A stretch of DNA of 64,000 nt from Mesorhizobium_K marinum (GTDB lineage: Bacteria > Pseudomonadota > Alphaproteobacteria > Rhizobiales > Rhizobiaceae): NCBI RefSeq assembly GCF_040813715.1, contig NZ_JBFOCH010000001.1. One strand, given 5' to 3'. Every line of letters begins with the position of its first letter. Within the stretch, counting starts at the first letter, position 1. Shown here one piece after another: positions 18,814 to 27,322 of the stretch. The notes beneath the pieces were generated by a model that saw only the letters and a program-made list of their open reading frames with translations, was not told the origin of the DNA and made no database searches. A program made the position numbers and the translations under genes.

Positions 18814-18845
18814 GGTGGACACGAGCCGTGAGGCTCGTGTCCACC
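18814..18845 (+). terminator. perfect 14-bp hairpin with GNRA-type loop between binding protein and permease genes
   Basis: GGTGGACACGAGCC (18814-18827) and its exact complement (18832-18845) flank a GTGA loop, a GNRA tetraloop. Only a weak T-rich stretch follows. It most likely acts as a 3' stabiliser or partial terminator that keeps binding-protein expression above permease expression. A GTG that could open a longer permease frame (18828) lies inside the loop, which argues against that start. Confidence 0.75.
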
Positions 18846-18875
18846 TCTTTCCAGGAAGAGGGGACCGCGCAACCG

Positions 18876-19748
18876 ATGTCGCTCGCTTCGTCTTCCGGAC
18901 GCCGTCTGCCGACCCAATGGCTGGGCGTCGCGCCGTTTTTCCTCTTCGCCTTCCTGTTTCTCCTGCTGCCCGCCGTGTCGATCGTCGTCGGCGCGTTTCG
19001 CGGCGCGGATGGCGGCTTTACCTTCGACAACGTCGCCGGTCTCAGTTCCCCGAACATCCGCAATGCCTACTGGGTTTCCATCCGGATCAGCTTCTGGTCG
19101 GCGCTGCTCGGCTGCCTCATCGGCTTCGCGATGGCCGCGGCCGTCGTCCTCGGCGGCTTGCCGCGCTTCATCCGCTCGCCGCTCTTGACCTTTTCCGGCG
19201 TTGCCTCGAACTTTGCCGGCTTGCCGCTCGCCTTCGCCTTCATCGCCACCTTTGGCCCGGCCGGCCTCATCACCGTCTGGCTGCGCACAGAGTTCGGCAT
19301 AAACGTGCGCGCCGCCACCGGCTTCAATCTGTTCAGCACCACCGGCCTCATCGCCACCTACCTGTTCTTCCAGGTGCCGCTGATGATCCTCATCATCACG
19401 CCGGCGCTGGACGGGCTGCGCCGCGAATGGCGCGAGGCCGCGGAGATCCTCGGCGCGACCTCCGCGCAATACTGGCGCATGATCGCCTTCCCGATCCTCG
19501 TCCCGTCGCTGCTCGGCACCTTCGCGCTCCTGTTCGCCAATTCGTTCGGCGCCGTCGCGACGGCCTTCGCGCTTGCCGGCCCGCAGCTCAACATCGCCCC
19601 GATCCTGCTGTTCTCGCAGATCCGCGGCGACGTCCTGGGGAGCCCGGGCCTGGGCTACGCGCTGGCGCTCGGCATGATCGTCATAACCGGCATTGCCAAC
19701 ACGCTTTATCTTTGGCTGCGGGCGCGCACCGAGAGGTGGCAGAAATGA
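18876..19748 (+). CDS. ABC transporter permease 1
   Basis: 290 residues from MSLASSSGRR, with six hydrophobic segments and the BPD_transp_1 EAA-type loop (EAAEILGATSAQYWRM followed by FPILVPSLL, around 195-220). Forms the membrane channel with the second permease; the pair resembles the polyamine/opine/phosphonate permease family. I start at 18876 because the upstream GTG at 18828 falls in the loop of a hairpin. The stop codon overlaps the next start (ATGA at 19745-19748). Confidence 0.85.
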   Translation: MSLASSSGRRLPTQWLGVAPFFLFAFLFLLLPAVSIVVGAFRGADGGFTFDNVAGLSSPNIRNAYWVSIRISFWSALLGCLIGFAMAAAVVLGGLPRFIRSPLLTFSGVASNFAGLPLAFAFIATFGPAGLITVWLRTEFGINVRAATGFNLFSTTGLIATYLFFQVPLMILIITPALDGLRREWREAAEILGATSAQYWRMIAFPILVPSLLGTFALLFANSFGAVATAFALAGPQLNIAPILLFSQIRGDVLGSPGLGYALALGMIVITGIANTLYLWLRARTERWQK

Positions 19749-20530
19749 AGACCTTCGCTGCCTGGACCGCGTTCCTGCTGGGGTCGCTGATCTTCATCCT
19801 CCCGCTTGTCGGCATGACCGAGTTTTCGCTGTCCATGCGGCGCGGCGAATATTCCTTCGACGCCTACGCCTCGGTGCTCGCCGATCCCCAGTTCCGGGAA
19901 ACCTTCACCTATTCCGTTGTCATGGCGCTCGTCACCATCGTCTTCGGCATCCTGCTCGTGGTGCCGACTGCCTATTGGGTAAGGCTGCGCATGCCCTACC
20001 TTCGGCCGTTGGTCGAGTTCATCACGCTGATGCCGCTTGTCATTCCGGCCATCGTCATCGTGTTCGGCTATATCCGCCTCTACAACACGTCGAGCTGGCT
20101 GCCGTTGACGGGATCGGACACCGGCACCAACATCCTCTTGATGTTCGGCTATACGGCGCTGGCGCTGCCCTACATGTACCGCGCGGTGGACACCGGCCTG
20201 CGCAGCATCGACATCGCGACGCTGACCGAGGCCGCCCAATCGCTCGGCGCGGGCTGGACGACGATCTTCGGGCGCGTCATCCTGCCCAACGTCTTCGTGT
20301 CCGTGCTCTCGGGCGCGTTCCTGACCTTCGCCATCGTCATCGGGGAGTTCACGCTGGCCGCATTGCTCAACCGCCCCGCCTTCGGCCCCTATCTCCAGCT
20401 GGTCGGCGCCAACAAGGCCTACGAGCCTTCGGCGCTTGCGGTCATCTCGTTTGCCATCACCTGGCTCTGCATGGGCCTCATCCAGATCGTGGTACGGCTT
20501 GCCCCCAAGCCGCCCGCGCAGTCGCACTGA
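19745..20530 (+). CDS. ABC transporter permease 2
   Basis: 261 residues starting MKTFAAWTAFLLG, six predicted membrane spans, and the EAA-like loop EAAQSLGAGWTTIFGRVILP (about 156-175) that contacts the ATPase. It overlaps permease 1 by four bases, and the ATPase gene begins 14 bases after its stop, so the three are one translational unit. Confidence 0.9.
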   Translation: MKTFAAWTAFLLGSLIFILPLVGMTEFSLSMRRGEYSFDAYASVLADPQFRETFTYSVVMALVTIVFGILLVVPTAYWVRLRMPYLRPLVEFITLMPLVIPAIVIVFGYIRLYNTSSWLPLTGSDTGTNILLMFGYTALALPYMYRAVDTGLRSIDIATLTEAAQSLGAGWTTIFGRVILPNVFVSVLSGAFLTFAIVIGEFTLAALLNRPAFGPYLQLVGANKAYEPSALAVISFAITWLCMGLIQIVVRLAPKPPAQSH

Positions 20531-20544
20531 ACCGGGACGCACCA

Positions 20545-21609
20545 ATGGTCGAACCATTCCTCAAGATCGAGCATGTCCGAAAGACCTTCGGCGCGACGAC
20601 GGTCGTGCAGGATTTCAACCTCGACGTCGCCGGCGGCGAGTTCATCTCCTTCCTCGGCCCGTCGGGCTGCGGCAAGACCACCGTCCTGCGCATGGTCGCC
20701 GGCTTCGAGGAGCCCTCCGACGGCAAGATCGTCGTCGGCGGCAAGGACATCACCCGGCTGAAGCCCAACCAGCGCAACATCGGCATGGTTTTCCAGGCCT
20801 ATGCGCTGTTTCCCAACCTGACGGTGGCGCAGAACATTGCCTTCGGCCTGAAGGTTGCCGGCGCCCCGAAGGCCGACTGCGACAAGCGCGTCGCGGAAAT
20901 GCTGGAGCTGATCAAGCTTCCGCAGTTCGGCGACCGTTATCCCTACCAGCTCTCCGGCGGCCAGCAGCAGCGTGTCGCGCTCGCCCGCGCCATCGCGCCG
21001 AAGCCCAAGCTGCTGCTGCTCGACGAGCCGCTGTCGGCGCTCGACGCCAAGGTGCGCGTGGCGCTGCGCGACGAGATCCGCGCCATCCAGAAGGAACTCG
21101 GCATCACCACCGTCTTCGTCACCCACGACCAGGAGGAGGCGCTGTCGATCTCCGACCGCATCGTGGTCATGTATGGCGGCAAGGCCGAGCAGGTCGGCAC
21201 GCCTTTCGAAATCTACAACCGGCCGGCCACCAAATTCGTCGCCAACTTCGTCGGCACCCTCAATGTTCTGGAGGGCGTCGTTACCGATGCCGCGGAAGGC
21301 AGGGTGAAGGTCGGCGCCGGCGAGGTCATGCTGAAAGGCAAGCTCAACGGCTCGAAGGCCGGCGACACGCTGTCGCTCGCCCTGCGGCCGGAAGCCATTT
21401 CGCTCGGCAAGCGCGACGGACGCGACGCGACCCTCGACGGCAGCATCTCGGACGTCAGTTTCCTGGGTTCGGTCATCCGTGTCCGCGTCGGCATCGGCGG
21501 CGATGCGGTGTCGCTCGACACCTTCAATTCGCCGGCGTCGCCACCCCCGAGGGTCGGCGAGAAGGCGCAGATAAGCTTCTCGCCCGACGACGTGCTCGTG
21601 CTGCACTAG
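20545..21609 (+). CDS. ABC transporter ATP-binding protein (PotA/FbpC type)
   Basis: 354 residues. Walker A GPSGCGKTT (about 39-47), Q-loop in GMVFQAYALFPN, signature LSGGQQQR, Walker B LLLLDEPLSALD, and switch His in VFVTHDQEEA. A C-terminal TOBE-like domain (about 240-350) follows, with LALRPEAISLG, typical of ATPases for polyamine, iron, opine and phosphonate importers. Energises the two preceding permeases. Substrate cannot be set from the sequence. Confidence 0.92.
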   Translation: MVEPFLKIEHVRKTFGATTVVQDFNLDVAGGEFISFLGPSGCGKTTVLRMVAGFEEPSDGKIVVGGKDITRLKPNQRNIGMVFQAYALFPNLTVAQNIAFGLKVAGAPKADCDKRVAEMLELIKLPQFGDRYPYQLSGGQQQRVALARAIAPKPKLLLLDEPLSALDAKVRVALRDEIRAIQKELGITTVFVTHDQEEALSISDRIVVMYGGKAEQVGTPFEIYNRPATKFVANFVGTLNVLEGVVTDAAEGRVKVGAGEVMLKGKLNGSKAGDTLSLALRPEAISLGKRDGRDATLDGSISDVSFLGSVIRVRVGIGGDAVSLDTFNSPASPPPRVGEKAQISFSPDDVLVLH

Positions 21610-21772
21610 CCGGCGACGCCAGGCGGGGCGGCTCCGGGCCCGCGCACAAGCCGCATGCGACCCGGCGCTGTTCAAGGTTGAAATCCGCAGCCGATCCGCG
21701 ATAGGAGGCGCAATCCGGCTCACGGTCGCCGGAAGGACCTGCGGCGCCGCACGAGCGACAGGAGCACACTTC

Positions 21773-22246
21773 GTGAAAACCATTACGCTCGACGCGTTGC
21801 AGGCGATGGTCGGCCAGGAAAGCGGCCTTTCGTCATGGCGCGAGGTCACGCAGACCATGATCGACCAGTTCGCTGAGGCGACCGACGACCACCAGTTCAT
21901 CCACTGCGACCCCGTTCGCGCCGCCGCCGAGACGCCGTTCGGCGGCACGATTGCCCATGGGTTTCTGACGCTGTCCCTGCTTTCGACCTTCGCGTTCGAG
22001 ACCGCGCCCAAACTCGAGGGCGCCGACATCGGCATCAATCACGGCTTCGACCAGGTGCGTTTCGTCGCGCCGGTCAAGACGGGCTCGCGCATCCGCGCCC
22101 GGTTCACCCTCGCCGACGTCAAGGCGCGTCCATCCGGCTGGATCCAGGTGACCAACGACGTCTCGATCGAGATCGAGGGGTCCGCCAAGCCGGCGCTCAC
22201 CGCGCGCTGGCTGACCCTGGCCTTCGTACCGCCGAAGGACCGCTGA
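21773..22246 (+). CDS. MaoC/NodN-like (R)-hydratase
   Basis: 157 residues from a GTG start. Hot-dog fold MaoC domain with the hydratase motif DDHQFIHCDPVRA (Asp and His of the D-x4-H pair) and GGTIAHGFLTLSLLS, as in NodN and (R)-specific enoyl-CoA hydratases. Acts on 2-enoyl-CoA thioesters in most relatives. It begins 163 bases after the ABC ATPase gene, so may or may not share its transcript. The next gene starts 27 bases downstream on the same strand. Confidence 0.88.
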   Translation: MKTITLDALQAMVGQESGLSSWREVTQTMIDQFAEATDDHQFIHCDPVRAAAETPFGGTIAHGFLTLSLLSTFAFETAPKLEGADIGINHGFDQVRFVAPVKTGSRIRARFTLADVKARPSGWIQVTNDVSIEIEGSAKPALTARWLTLAFVPPKDR

Positions 22247-22273
22247 ACCGACATCAACCGGGAGAATGGTTAC

Positions 22274-22639
22274 GTGCCGCAGATCTGCATCGTCGTCGAA
22301 TATGAAACCAATGAAGGCGCCGAGGAGGAGTTCACCGCCCTGGCCATGGATCATGCGCGGCGTACGCTGATCGAGGAGCCCGGCTGCCTTCGCTTCGACG
22401 TCACGAAGCCGCTCGACGAAAACGGGCGGCCGATCGCCAATGCGGTGATGCTGAACGAGATCTTCACCGACGAGGCTGCCTTCGCGGCGCATGGCGACAA
22501 CCCGCGCCTCGCGGTGCTCAGGAACGCCACCGCGCCGCTGGTCAAGTCGCGCAGGCGGGTGGTTTCGAACATCGTCAACGGTCCCGCCGAGGAGACCGGC
22601 ATGGCGCCTGACCAGCTCAACGCCTCAAACGACGGCTGA
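22274..22639 (+). CDS. antibiotic-biosynthesis-monooxygenase (ABM) domain protein
   Basis: 121 residues from GTG with a GGGAGAA ribosome-binding site upstream. The ICIVVEYETNEGAEEEF start and EEPGCLRFDV followed by NEIFTDEAAFAAH show the dimeric alpha-beta-barrel ABM fold, found in quinol monooxygenases and haem-degrading or regulatory proteins. No catalytic assignment is possible from sequence. Probably co-transcribed with the MaoC gene. Confidence 0.82.
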   Translation: MPQICIVVEYETNEGAEEEFTALAMDHARRTLIEEPGCLRFDVTKPLDENGRPIANAVMLNEIFTDEAAFAAHGDNPRLAVLRNATAPLVKSRRRVVSNIVNGPAEETGMAPDQLNASNDG

Positions 22640-22675
22640 AGTCCTGCCGCCCTCGCCGGCCGCCGGGCGGCCGGG

Positions 22676-22879
22676 CTAGCGGCGCGCCTTCCTTGGTCCG
22701 CCGGGGATGGACGAGGACGTCGCCGAAACCGGATCGCTGGCCGGAAACGTATCCTCGAGACCTTCTTCCAGTTCCTCCTCGAGTTCGTCGGCGGTGCGCT
22801 TCTGCCGGCGCTTTTCGCGCTCGAGCGACTTGACGGCCGGCGACTGGGTCGCGCTGTCGCGCGCTTTCGAAGTGCTCAT
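22676..22879 (-). CDS. small acidic conserved protein
   Basis: 67 residues: basic first third (KSLEREKRRQKRTADEL), then an acidic run (EEELEEGLEDTFPASDPVS). The DTFPASDP motif recurs in short hypothetical proteins of many proteobacteria, often near stress genes; function unknown. A GGAGGTGAT ribosome-binding site precedes the ATG at 22879. It converges with the ABM gene, 36 bases away. Confidence 0.7.
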   Translation of the reverse strand: MSTSKARDSATQSPAVKSLEREKRRQKRTADELEEELEEGLEDTFPASDPVSATSSSIPGGPRKARR

Positions 22880-23061
22880 GTCGCATCACCTCCTGCTCCC
22901 GGATTACATAGGAGCCGCTGCGCGCCGCGCCAGCCCGCGCACCCGCCCGGACACATGCCTGAACGGAATTGTCGCCGCCCATGAACCTTTCCTTGGGGTT
23001 GGAACACCCATTCCCAACTGGCGAGCACGCCGGTTGCAGTCCAACCCTGGAGGAAGTGAAC

Positions 23062-23340
23062 ATGAAACGCCTTGCTATCCTGGTCGCCACGGCGACCTTC
23101 GCGGCCTCGATCGGCGCCATGAAGGCTGACGCCAGCCCGCTCAGCGACTGTTACGACGAAGTCATCTCGTCCTGCGGCTATCTCTGGCCCGGCCAGGACT
23201 CCGGCGATGCCGGATATTCGAGCTGTATCAGCTCCGGCATGGACCTCTGCGACGGTGCCCACAAGAGCGTCGGCGCCGGCAAGATCAAGGGGTTCAAGGC
23301 CGTGAAGCCCCGCGCCAAGCTCAAGTTCCGCGCGAACTGA
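23062..23340 (+). CDS. small secreted cysteine-containing protein
   Basis: 92 residues with a signal peptide (MKRLAILVATATFAASIGA, then Met-Lys-Ala-Asp-Ala). The mature part has four cysteines (SDCYDE, SSCGYL, SSCISSG, MDLCDG), suggesting two disulfides, and a basic tail (KPRAKLKFRAN). The start is fixed by GGAGGAAG at 23050-23057. No family recognised. A partial GGAAC element at 23001 lacks a good -10, so I do not call it a promoter. Confidence 0.65.
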   Translation: MKRLAILVATATFAASIGAMKADASPLSDCYDEVISSCGYLWPGQDSGDAGYSSCISSGMDLCDGAHKSVGAGKIKGFKAVKPRAKLKFRAN

Positions 23341-23351
23341 TCAGGATCGAC

Positions 23352-23380
23352 ATGCGGGGCGGCGCCATGCCGCTCCGCAT
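23352..23380. terminator. bidirectional hairpin between convergent genes
   Basis: A 12-bp stem with one G-T pair (23352-23363 with 23369-23380) and a five-base loop fills the 42-base gap between the secreted-protein gene and the end of soxG. No T tract on either side. Confidence 0.55.
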
Positions 23381-23382
23381 TC

Positions 23383-23940
23383 TCACGACGCCTCGTCGCG
23401 CGCCGCTTCGCAGAGGAAGGTGAAAACGTAGTCGCTGAACGAGCGCCAGCATTCGATGCGGAAGGCGTCCTGCGCCGTCCGCAGCAGCACGATCTCCACC
23501 TTGCCGAGGATCGTCCTGGAGCAGGCCCCGACCGGGAAAGCCTGCAGCGACAGGTCCTGCGGGCAACCTGCGTTGACGACCGCCGCGGCGCCCGGGCCCG
23601 TCACCGAGATCGCGACGTTGCGATGCGACACGGTTACGGCCGAATGCAGTCCCTTCACCCTGGCGCAGGCCTCAAGCGGATCCTTGGCGCCTTCGTCGAT
23701 GACCAGCCACTCGTCCGGACCCAGCCAGAGCGCGACACGGCTGCCCTTCGTCTCCGATGTCTTTGGTGCCCGCGGCAATGGCAGGCCGAGCGCCTTGGAA
23801 AGCGCCGCGACAGCGTCTGGCCGCGCGCGGAGCGCGACGCGGTGCGCCGGCGGCAGCACGGCCAGCTTCACCTTCGGCGCGGAGAATTCGCGGCCGGCAA
23901 GGGCCGGCGCGCGGTCGGCGGTGTGGGCGACCTTAGCCAT
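23383..23940 (-). CDS. soxG: sarcosine oxidase gamma subunit
   Basis: 185 residues starting MAKVAHTADRAPALAGREF. Contains WLGPDEWLVID and SHRNVAISVTGPGAAAVVNAGCPQDLS, characteristic of SoxG, the small subunit of heterotetrameric sarcosine oxidase with a GcvT-like fold. It overlaps the end of soxA by eight bases and is the last gene of the soxBDAG operon. The start at 23940 is chosen because of that overlap; longer frames would lie inside soxA. Confidence 0.92.
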   Translation of the reverse strand: MAKVAHTADRAPALAGREFSAPKVKLAVLPPAHRVALRARPDAVAALSKALGLPLPRAPKTSETKGSRVALWLGPDEWLVIDEGAKDPLEACARVKGLHSAVTVSHRNVAISVTGPGAAAVVNAGCPQDLSLQAFPVGACSRTILGKVEIVLLRTAQDAFRIECWRSFSDYVFTFLCEAARDEAS

Positions 23941-26926
23941 TGAGACGGCCTCCCTTCTCGTCGAAGAACACCGGCTGGCAGATCTCGACCTCCAGCGTTC
24001 CGGACGGCATCGGCACGAAAAGCGTCTCGCCCATGCGCGCGCGCCCGTCGACGACGAGGCCGAGCGCGATGGATCGCCCGCAATTCTCCGACCAGTAGCT
24101 CGACGTGACATGGCCGATCATGGTCATCGGGATCGCCTGCTGGGGGTTGGCGACGATCTGCGCGCCTTCTTCCAGCACGTTGCGGGGATCCTTCGTCTTG
24201 AGGCCCACCAGTTGCTTGCGTCCGGCGGCCACTAGATCCGGCCGGCTCAGGCCGCGGATGCCGACGAAATCGGTCTTCTTCTTGCCGATCGCCCAGTCGA
24301 GCCCCGCGTCGTTCGGCGTCACCGTGCCGTCGGTGTCCTGGCCGACGATGATGTAGCCCTTTTCGGCACGCAGCACGTGCATCGCTTCGGTGCCGTAGGC
24401 GCAGGCGCCATGCTTCTGCCCTTCTACCCAGAGCGCTTCCCAGACCGCCTGGCCATAGTCGGCCGGCACGTTGACCTCGAAGCCGCGGTCGCCGGTGAAC
24501 GACATCCGGAACAGCCGGGTCGGCACGCCGCAGATTGTCCCTTCGCGCACCGACATGTGCGGCATCGCCTCGTCCGACAGGTCGATGCCCTCGACCAGCG
24601 GCGCGACGATCTCGCGCGACTTCGGCCCCTGCACGGCGATCACCGCCCACTGCTCGGAAATCGATGTCAGCCAGACGTCGAGTTCGGGGAATTCGGTCTG
24701 GAGGTAGTCCTCCATGTGGTTCATGACACGCGCGGCGCCGCCGGTCGTGGTGGTGACATGGAACCGGTCGGGCGCCAGCCGTCCGACGACGCCATCGTCA
24801 TAGATGAAGCCATCCTCGCGCAGCATGATGCCATAGCGGCAGCGGCCGACCTCGAGCTTCTCCCAGGGATTGGTGTAGACCAGTTCCATGAACTTCGCCG
24901 CGTCGGGTCCGACCACCTCGATCTTGCCCAGCGTCGACGCATCGAACAGTCCGGCAGCCTGGCGGACCGTGACGCATTCGCGGTTGACCGCCGCATGCAT
25001 GTCTTCGCCGGCGCGCGGGAAGTACCAGGCGCGCTTCCACTGGCCGACATCCTCGAACACGGCGCCCAGCGCCTCGGCGCTGGAATGCATCGCGGTCCTG
25101 CGGGTCGGGTCGAACAGCGGTCCGCGCGCATGGTTCACGATGGCGCCGAAGGTCACCGGCGTGTAGGGCGCGCGGAATGTCGTGAGCCCGACCTCCGGTA
25201 TGTCGCTGCCCAGCGCCTCGGCGGCAATGGCGAGGCCGTGCATGTTCGATGTCTTGCCCTGGTCGGTGGCCATGCCGTTGGTGGTGAAGCGCTTGACGTG
25301 CTCGATCGAGCGCATGCCCTCGTGCACCGCCTGGCGGATGTCCTTTGCCGTGACGTCGTTCTGGAAGTCGACGAAGGCTTTCACCGTCGTGCCGGCCCCT
25401 GCCCCCGGGCCGGCGCCGAGCATGCCGCCCGTCCAGCCCTCGCCTGCCTCGGCCTTCGGCTTTGCGCCCCTGGCGGCCTTGCCCCCGGCATCCCTGGCCG
25501 CCTTTGCGCCGGCCGCATAGCCCTCGTTGAGCGACGCTTCAAGGCTGTCCGTCCCGTTGCACGCGCCGACCGAGACGCAGTCCTGCGCATAGGTGCCCGG
25601 CAGGAAGCGCCGCGTCGCGTCGTCGAACGCGACCTTGCCGCGCGACTGCGAGAACAGGTGCACCGATGGCGTCCAGCCCGACGACATGATGAGCGCGTCG
25701 ACCGGGATGCTGCGCTCGCCGCCGCCGCTCTTGGGCTGCACGACGATCGACGACACGCGCAGCCTGCCGCGCGTCCTGACCACGGCGCGGCCATGGTTGA
25801 TCTCGATGCCCAGCGCGCGCGCCTCGTCGATCAGCGGTCCGCTGGGGTTGTCCCTGAGGTCGACGATCGCAGCGATGTTCACGCCGGCCTTCCGGAGGTC
25901 GATCGCCGCCGCATAGGCGCTGTCATTGGCGGTATAGACGCCGACATTCCTGCCCACCGCGACGCCGTAGTGGTTGAGATAGGCGCGCGCGGCCGAGGCG
26001 AGCATGACGCCTGGCCTGTCATTGTCGGCGAACACCATCTGCCGCTCTATCGCGCCGGTCGCGATGACTACCCTTTTCGCGCGCACCTGCCAGAGCCGCT
26101 CGCGCGGCTGGTCGTGGCCGGGGGCCGCCAGGTGATCGCTGACGCGCTCGGTCAGCCCGACGAAGTTCTGGGCATAGTACCCGAAGGCCGTGGTGCGCGG
26201 CAGCAGGCGCACATTGTCCATCGCCGCCAGCTTCGCGACCGCGGTCCGCGCCCAGCCCCAACCGTCCTGTCCGTCGATCCTGGCGCCGCTTTCGAACCGC
26301 AGCGCGCCGCCGAATTCCGCCTGCTCGTCGGCCAGGATGACGCGCAGGCCGCTTTGCGCGGCCGCCAGCGCCGCCGCGATGCCCGCCGCGCCGCCGCCGA
26401 GCACCAGCACCTCGCAATGGGCGAAGCGCGAGGAATAGTGGTCGGGATCGGGTTGGTCCGGCGCGACGCCGAGACCGGCTGCGGCGCGGATGTTCGGCTC
26501 GTAGAGGCTCTTCCAGGCCGCCTTCGGCCACATGAAGGTCTTGTAGTAGAAGCCGGCCGAGAAGAACGGCGAGAACAGGTCGTTGACCGCGCCGACATCG
26601 AAGGAAAGCGCCGGCCAGCGGTTCTGCGAATGCGCCTCCAGCCCGTCATAGAGCTCCTGCACGGTCGCGCGCACGTTCGGTGTCTTGCGCGCCGCGTCGC
26701 GCGCGACGGTGACCAGCGCGTTGGGCTCCTCCGCGCCGGCCGACAGGATGCCGCGCGGCCGGTGATACTTGAACGAGCGCCCGAGCAGGTGGACGCCGTT
26801 GGCGAGCAGCGCCGAGGCCAGCGTATCGCCCTCCAGGCCGCCCATCGGCCTGCCGTCGAAGGTGAAGCGGGCGGTTCTCGCTGGCGTCAGCCGGCCCGCG
26901 CCGGGGATGCGGAAAGGCTCGGCCAT
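23933..26926 (-). CDS. soxA: sarcosine oxidase alpha subunit
   Basis: 997 residues. An N-terminal region with DGRPMGGLEGDTLASALLAN resembles the ferredoxin-like domain of the family; a dinucleotide-binding segment (VLVLGGGAAGIAAALAAAQSG, about 170-190) and CVSVGACNG follow. The C-terminal 400 residues are a GcvT-like folate-binding domain (NPWEKLEVGRCRYGIML; FTGDRGFEVNVPADYGQA). With SoxB, D and G it demethylates sarcosine to glycine, passing the methyl group to tetrahydrofolate and giving hydrogen peroxide. The ATG at 26926 overlaps the soxD stop; a GTG three bases upstream is an alternative. A Gly/Ala/Lys-rich linker lies near 485-520. Confidence 0.95.
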   Translation of the reverse strand: MAEPFRIPGAGRLTPARTARFTFDGRPMGGLEGDTLASALLANGVHLLGRSFKYHRPRGILSAGAEEPNALVTVARDAARKTPNVRATVQELYDGLEAHSQNRWPALSFDVGAVNDLFSPFFSAGFYYKTFMWPKAAWKSLYEPNIRAAAGLGVAPDQPDPDHYSSRFAHCEVLVLGGGAAGIAAALAAAQSGLRVILADEQAEFGGALRFESGARIDGQDGWGWARTAVAKLAAMDNVRLLPRTTAFGYYAQNFVGLTERVSDHLAAPGHDQPRERLWQVRAKRVVIATGAIERQMVFADNDRPGVMLASAARAYLNHYGVAVGRNVGVYTANDSAYAAAIDLRKAGVNIAAIVDLRDNPSGPLIDEARALGIEINHGRAVVRTRGRLRVSSIVVQPKSGGGERSIPVDALIMSSGWTPSVHLFSQSRGKVAFDDATRRFLPGTYAQDCVSVGACNGTDSLEASLNEGYAAGAKAARDAGGKAARGAKPKAEAGEGWTGGMLGAGPGAGAGTTVKAFVDFQNDVTAKDIRQAVHEGMRSIEHVKRFTTNGMATDQGKTSNMHGLAIAAEALGSDIPEVGLTTFRAPYTPVTFGAIVNHARGPLFDPTRRTAMHSSAEALGAVFEDVGQWKRAWYFPRAGEDMHAAVNRECVTVRQAAGLFDASTLGKIEVVGPDAAKFMELVYTNPWEKLEVGRCRYGIMLREDGFIYDDGVVGRLAPDRFHVTTTTGGAARVMNHMEDYLQTEFPELDVWLTSISEQWAVIAVQGPKSREIVAPLVEGIDLSDEAMPHMSVREGTICGVPTRLFRMSFTGDRGFEVNVPADYGQAVWEALWVEGQKHGACAYGTEAMHVLRAEKGYIIVGQDTDGTVTPNDAGLDWAIGKKKTDFVGIRGLSRPDLVAAGRKQLVGLKTKDPRNVLEEGAQIVANPQQAIPMTMIGHVTSSYWSENCGRSIALGLVVDGRARMGETLFVPMPSGTLEVEICQPVFFDEKGGRLNG

Positions 26927-27309
26927 CACGCGTCCTTCTTCTTCGCTGCGGCGCGCTTGCGCGGCTTCTTGACGTTGAGCTGGTCCGGCGGCCGGTTGGC
27001 GTAGGCCGCCGGTTCGCTCGACGCCGGACGCTCGATGTCGGGTTTCGGTTCGCCGGCCTTGTAGGTGATCAGGAACCTGTCGGTCACGGTGTCGCGCACG
27101 GCGTTGAAGAAGCGCGCGCAGCCATGCACGTGCCGCCAGCGCTCGAAGATCACACCTTTCGGGTTGGTGCGGATGAAGAAGAACTTTTCGAAGTCCTCGT
27201 CGCTGATCGCGGCGATATTCGCCGAGCGGGCGATATGCGCCTCGCCGGCATTGCGGAACTCGAGTTCGGGTCGCTCTTCCTCGCAGTAGGGGCAGCGGAT
27301 GAGAAGCAT
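26926..27309 (-). CDS. soxD: sarcosine oxidase delta subunit
   Basis: 127 residues starting MLLIRCPYCEEERPELEF: the CPYC pair is part of the zinc site of SoxD. HVHGCARFFNAVRDT, including the later Cys, is also conserved. The last 20 residues are Lys/Arg-rich (KKPRKRAAAKKKDA), an extension beyond the usual core. It lies 13 bases after soxB and overlaps soxA by one base. Confidence 0.94.
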   Translation of the reverse strand: MLLIRCPYCEEERPELEFRNAGEAHIARSANIAAISDEDFEKFFFIRTNPKGVIFERWRHVHGCARFFNAVRDTVTDRFLITYKAGEPKPDIERPASSEPAAYANRPPDQLNVKKPRKRAAAKKKDA

Positions 27310-27322
27310 GGTTTCCGCTCCC

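Noticed and set aside
18828..18875. GTG start giving the first ABC permease 16 more residues
   Set aside because: The codon is inside the loop of a perfect hairpin and the extra residues do not resemble a permease N-terminus.
23001..23025. GGAAC as an EcfG promoter for the small secreted protein
   Set aside because: At 16 or 17 bases downstream the sequence reads CGAG or GAGC, with no GTT core.
24377..27004. Long open frame (875 codons) on the plus strand
   Set aside because: It lies antisense to soxA and soxD, is Arg/His/Ala-rich with no domain, and is a by-product of GC-rich codon use.
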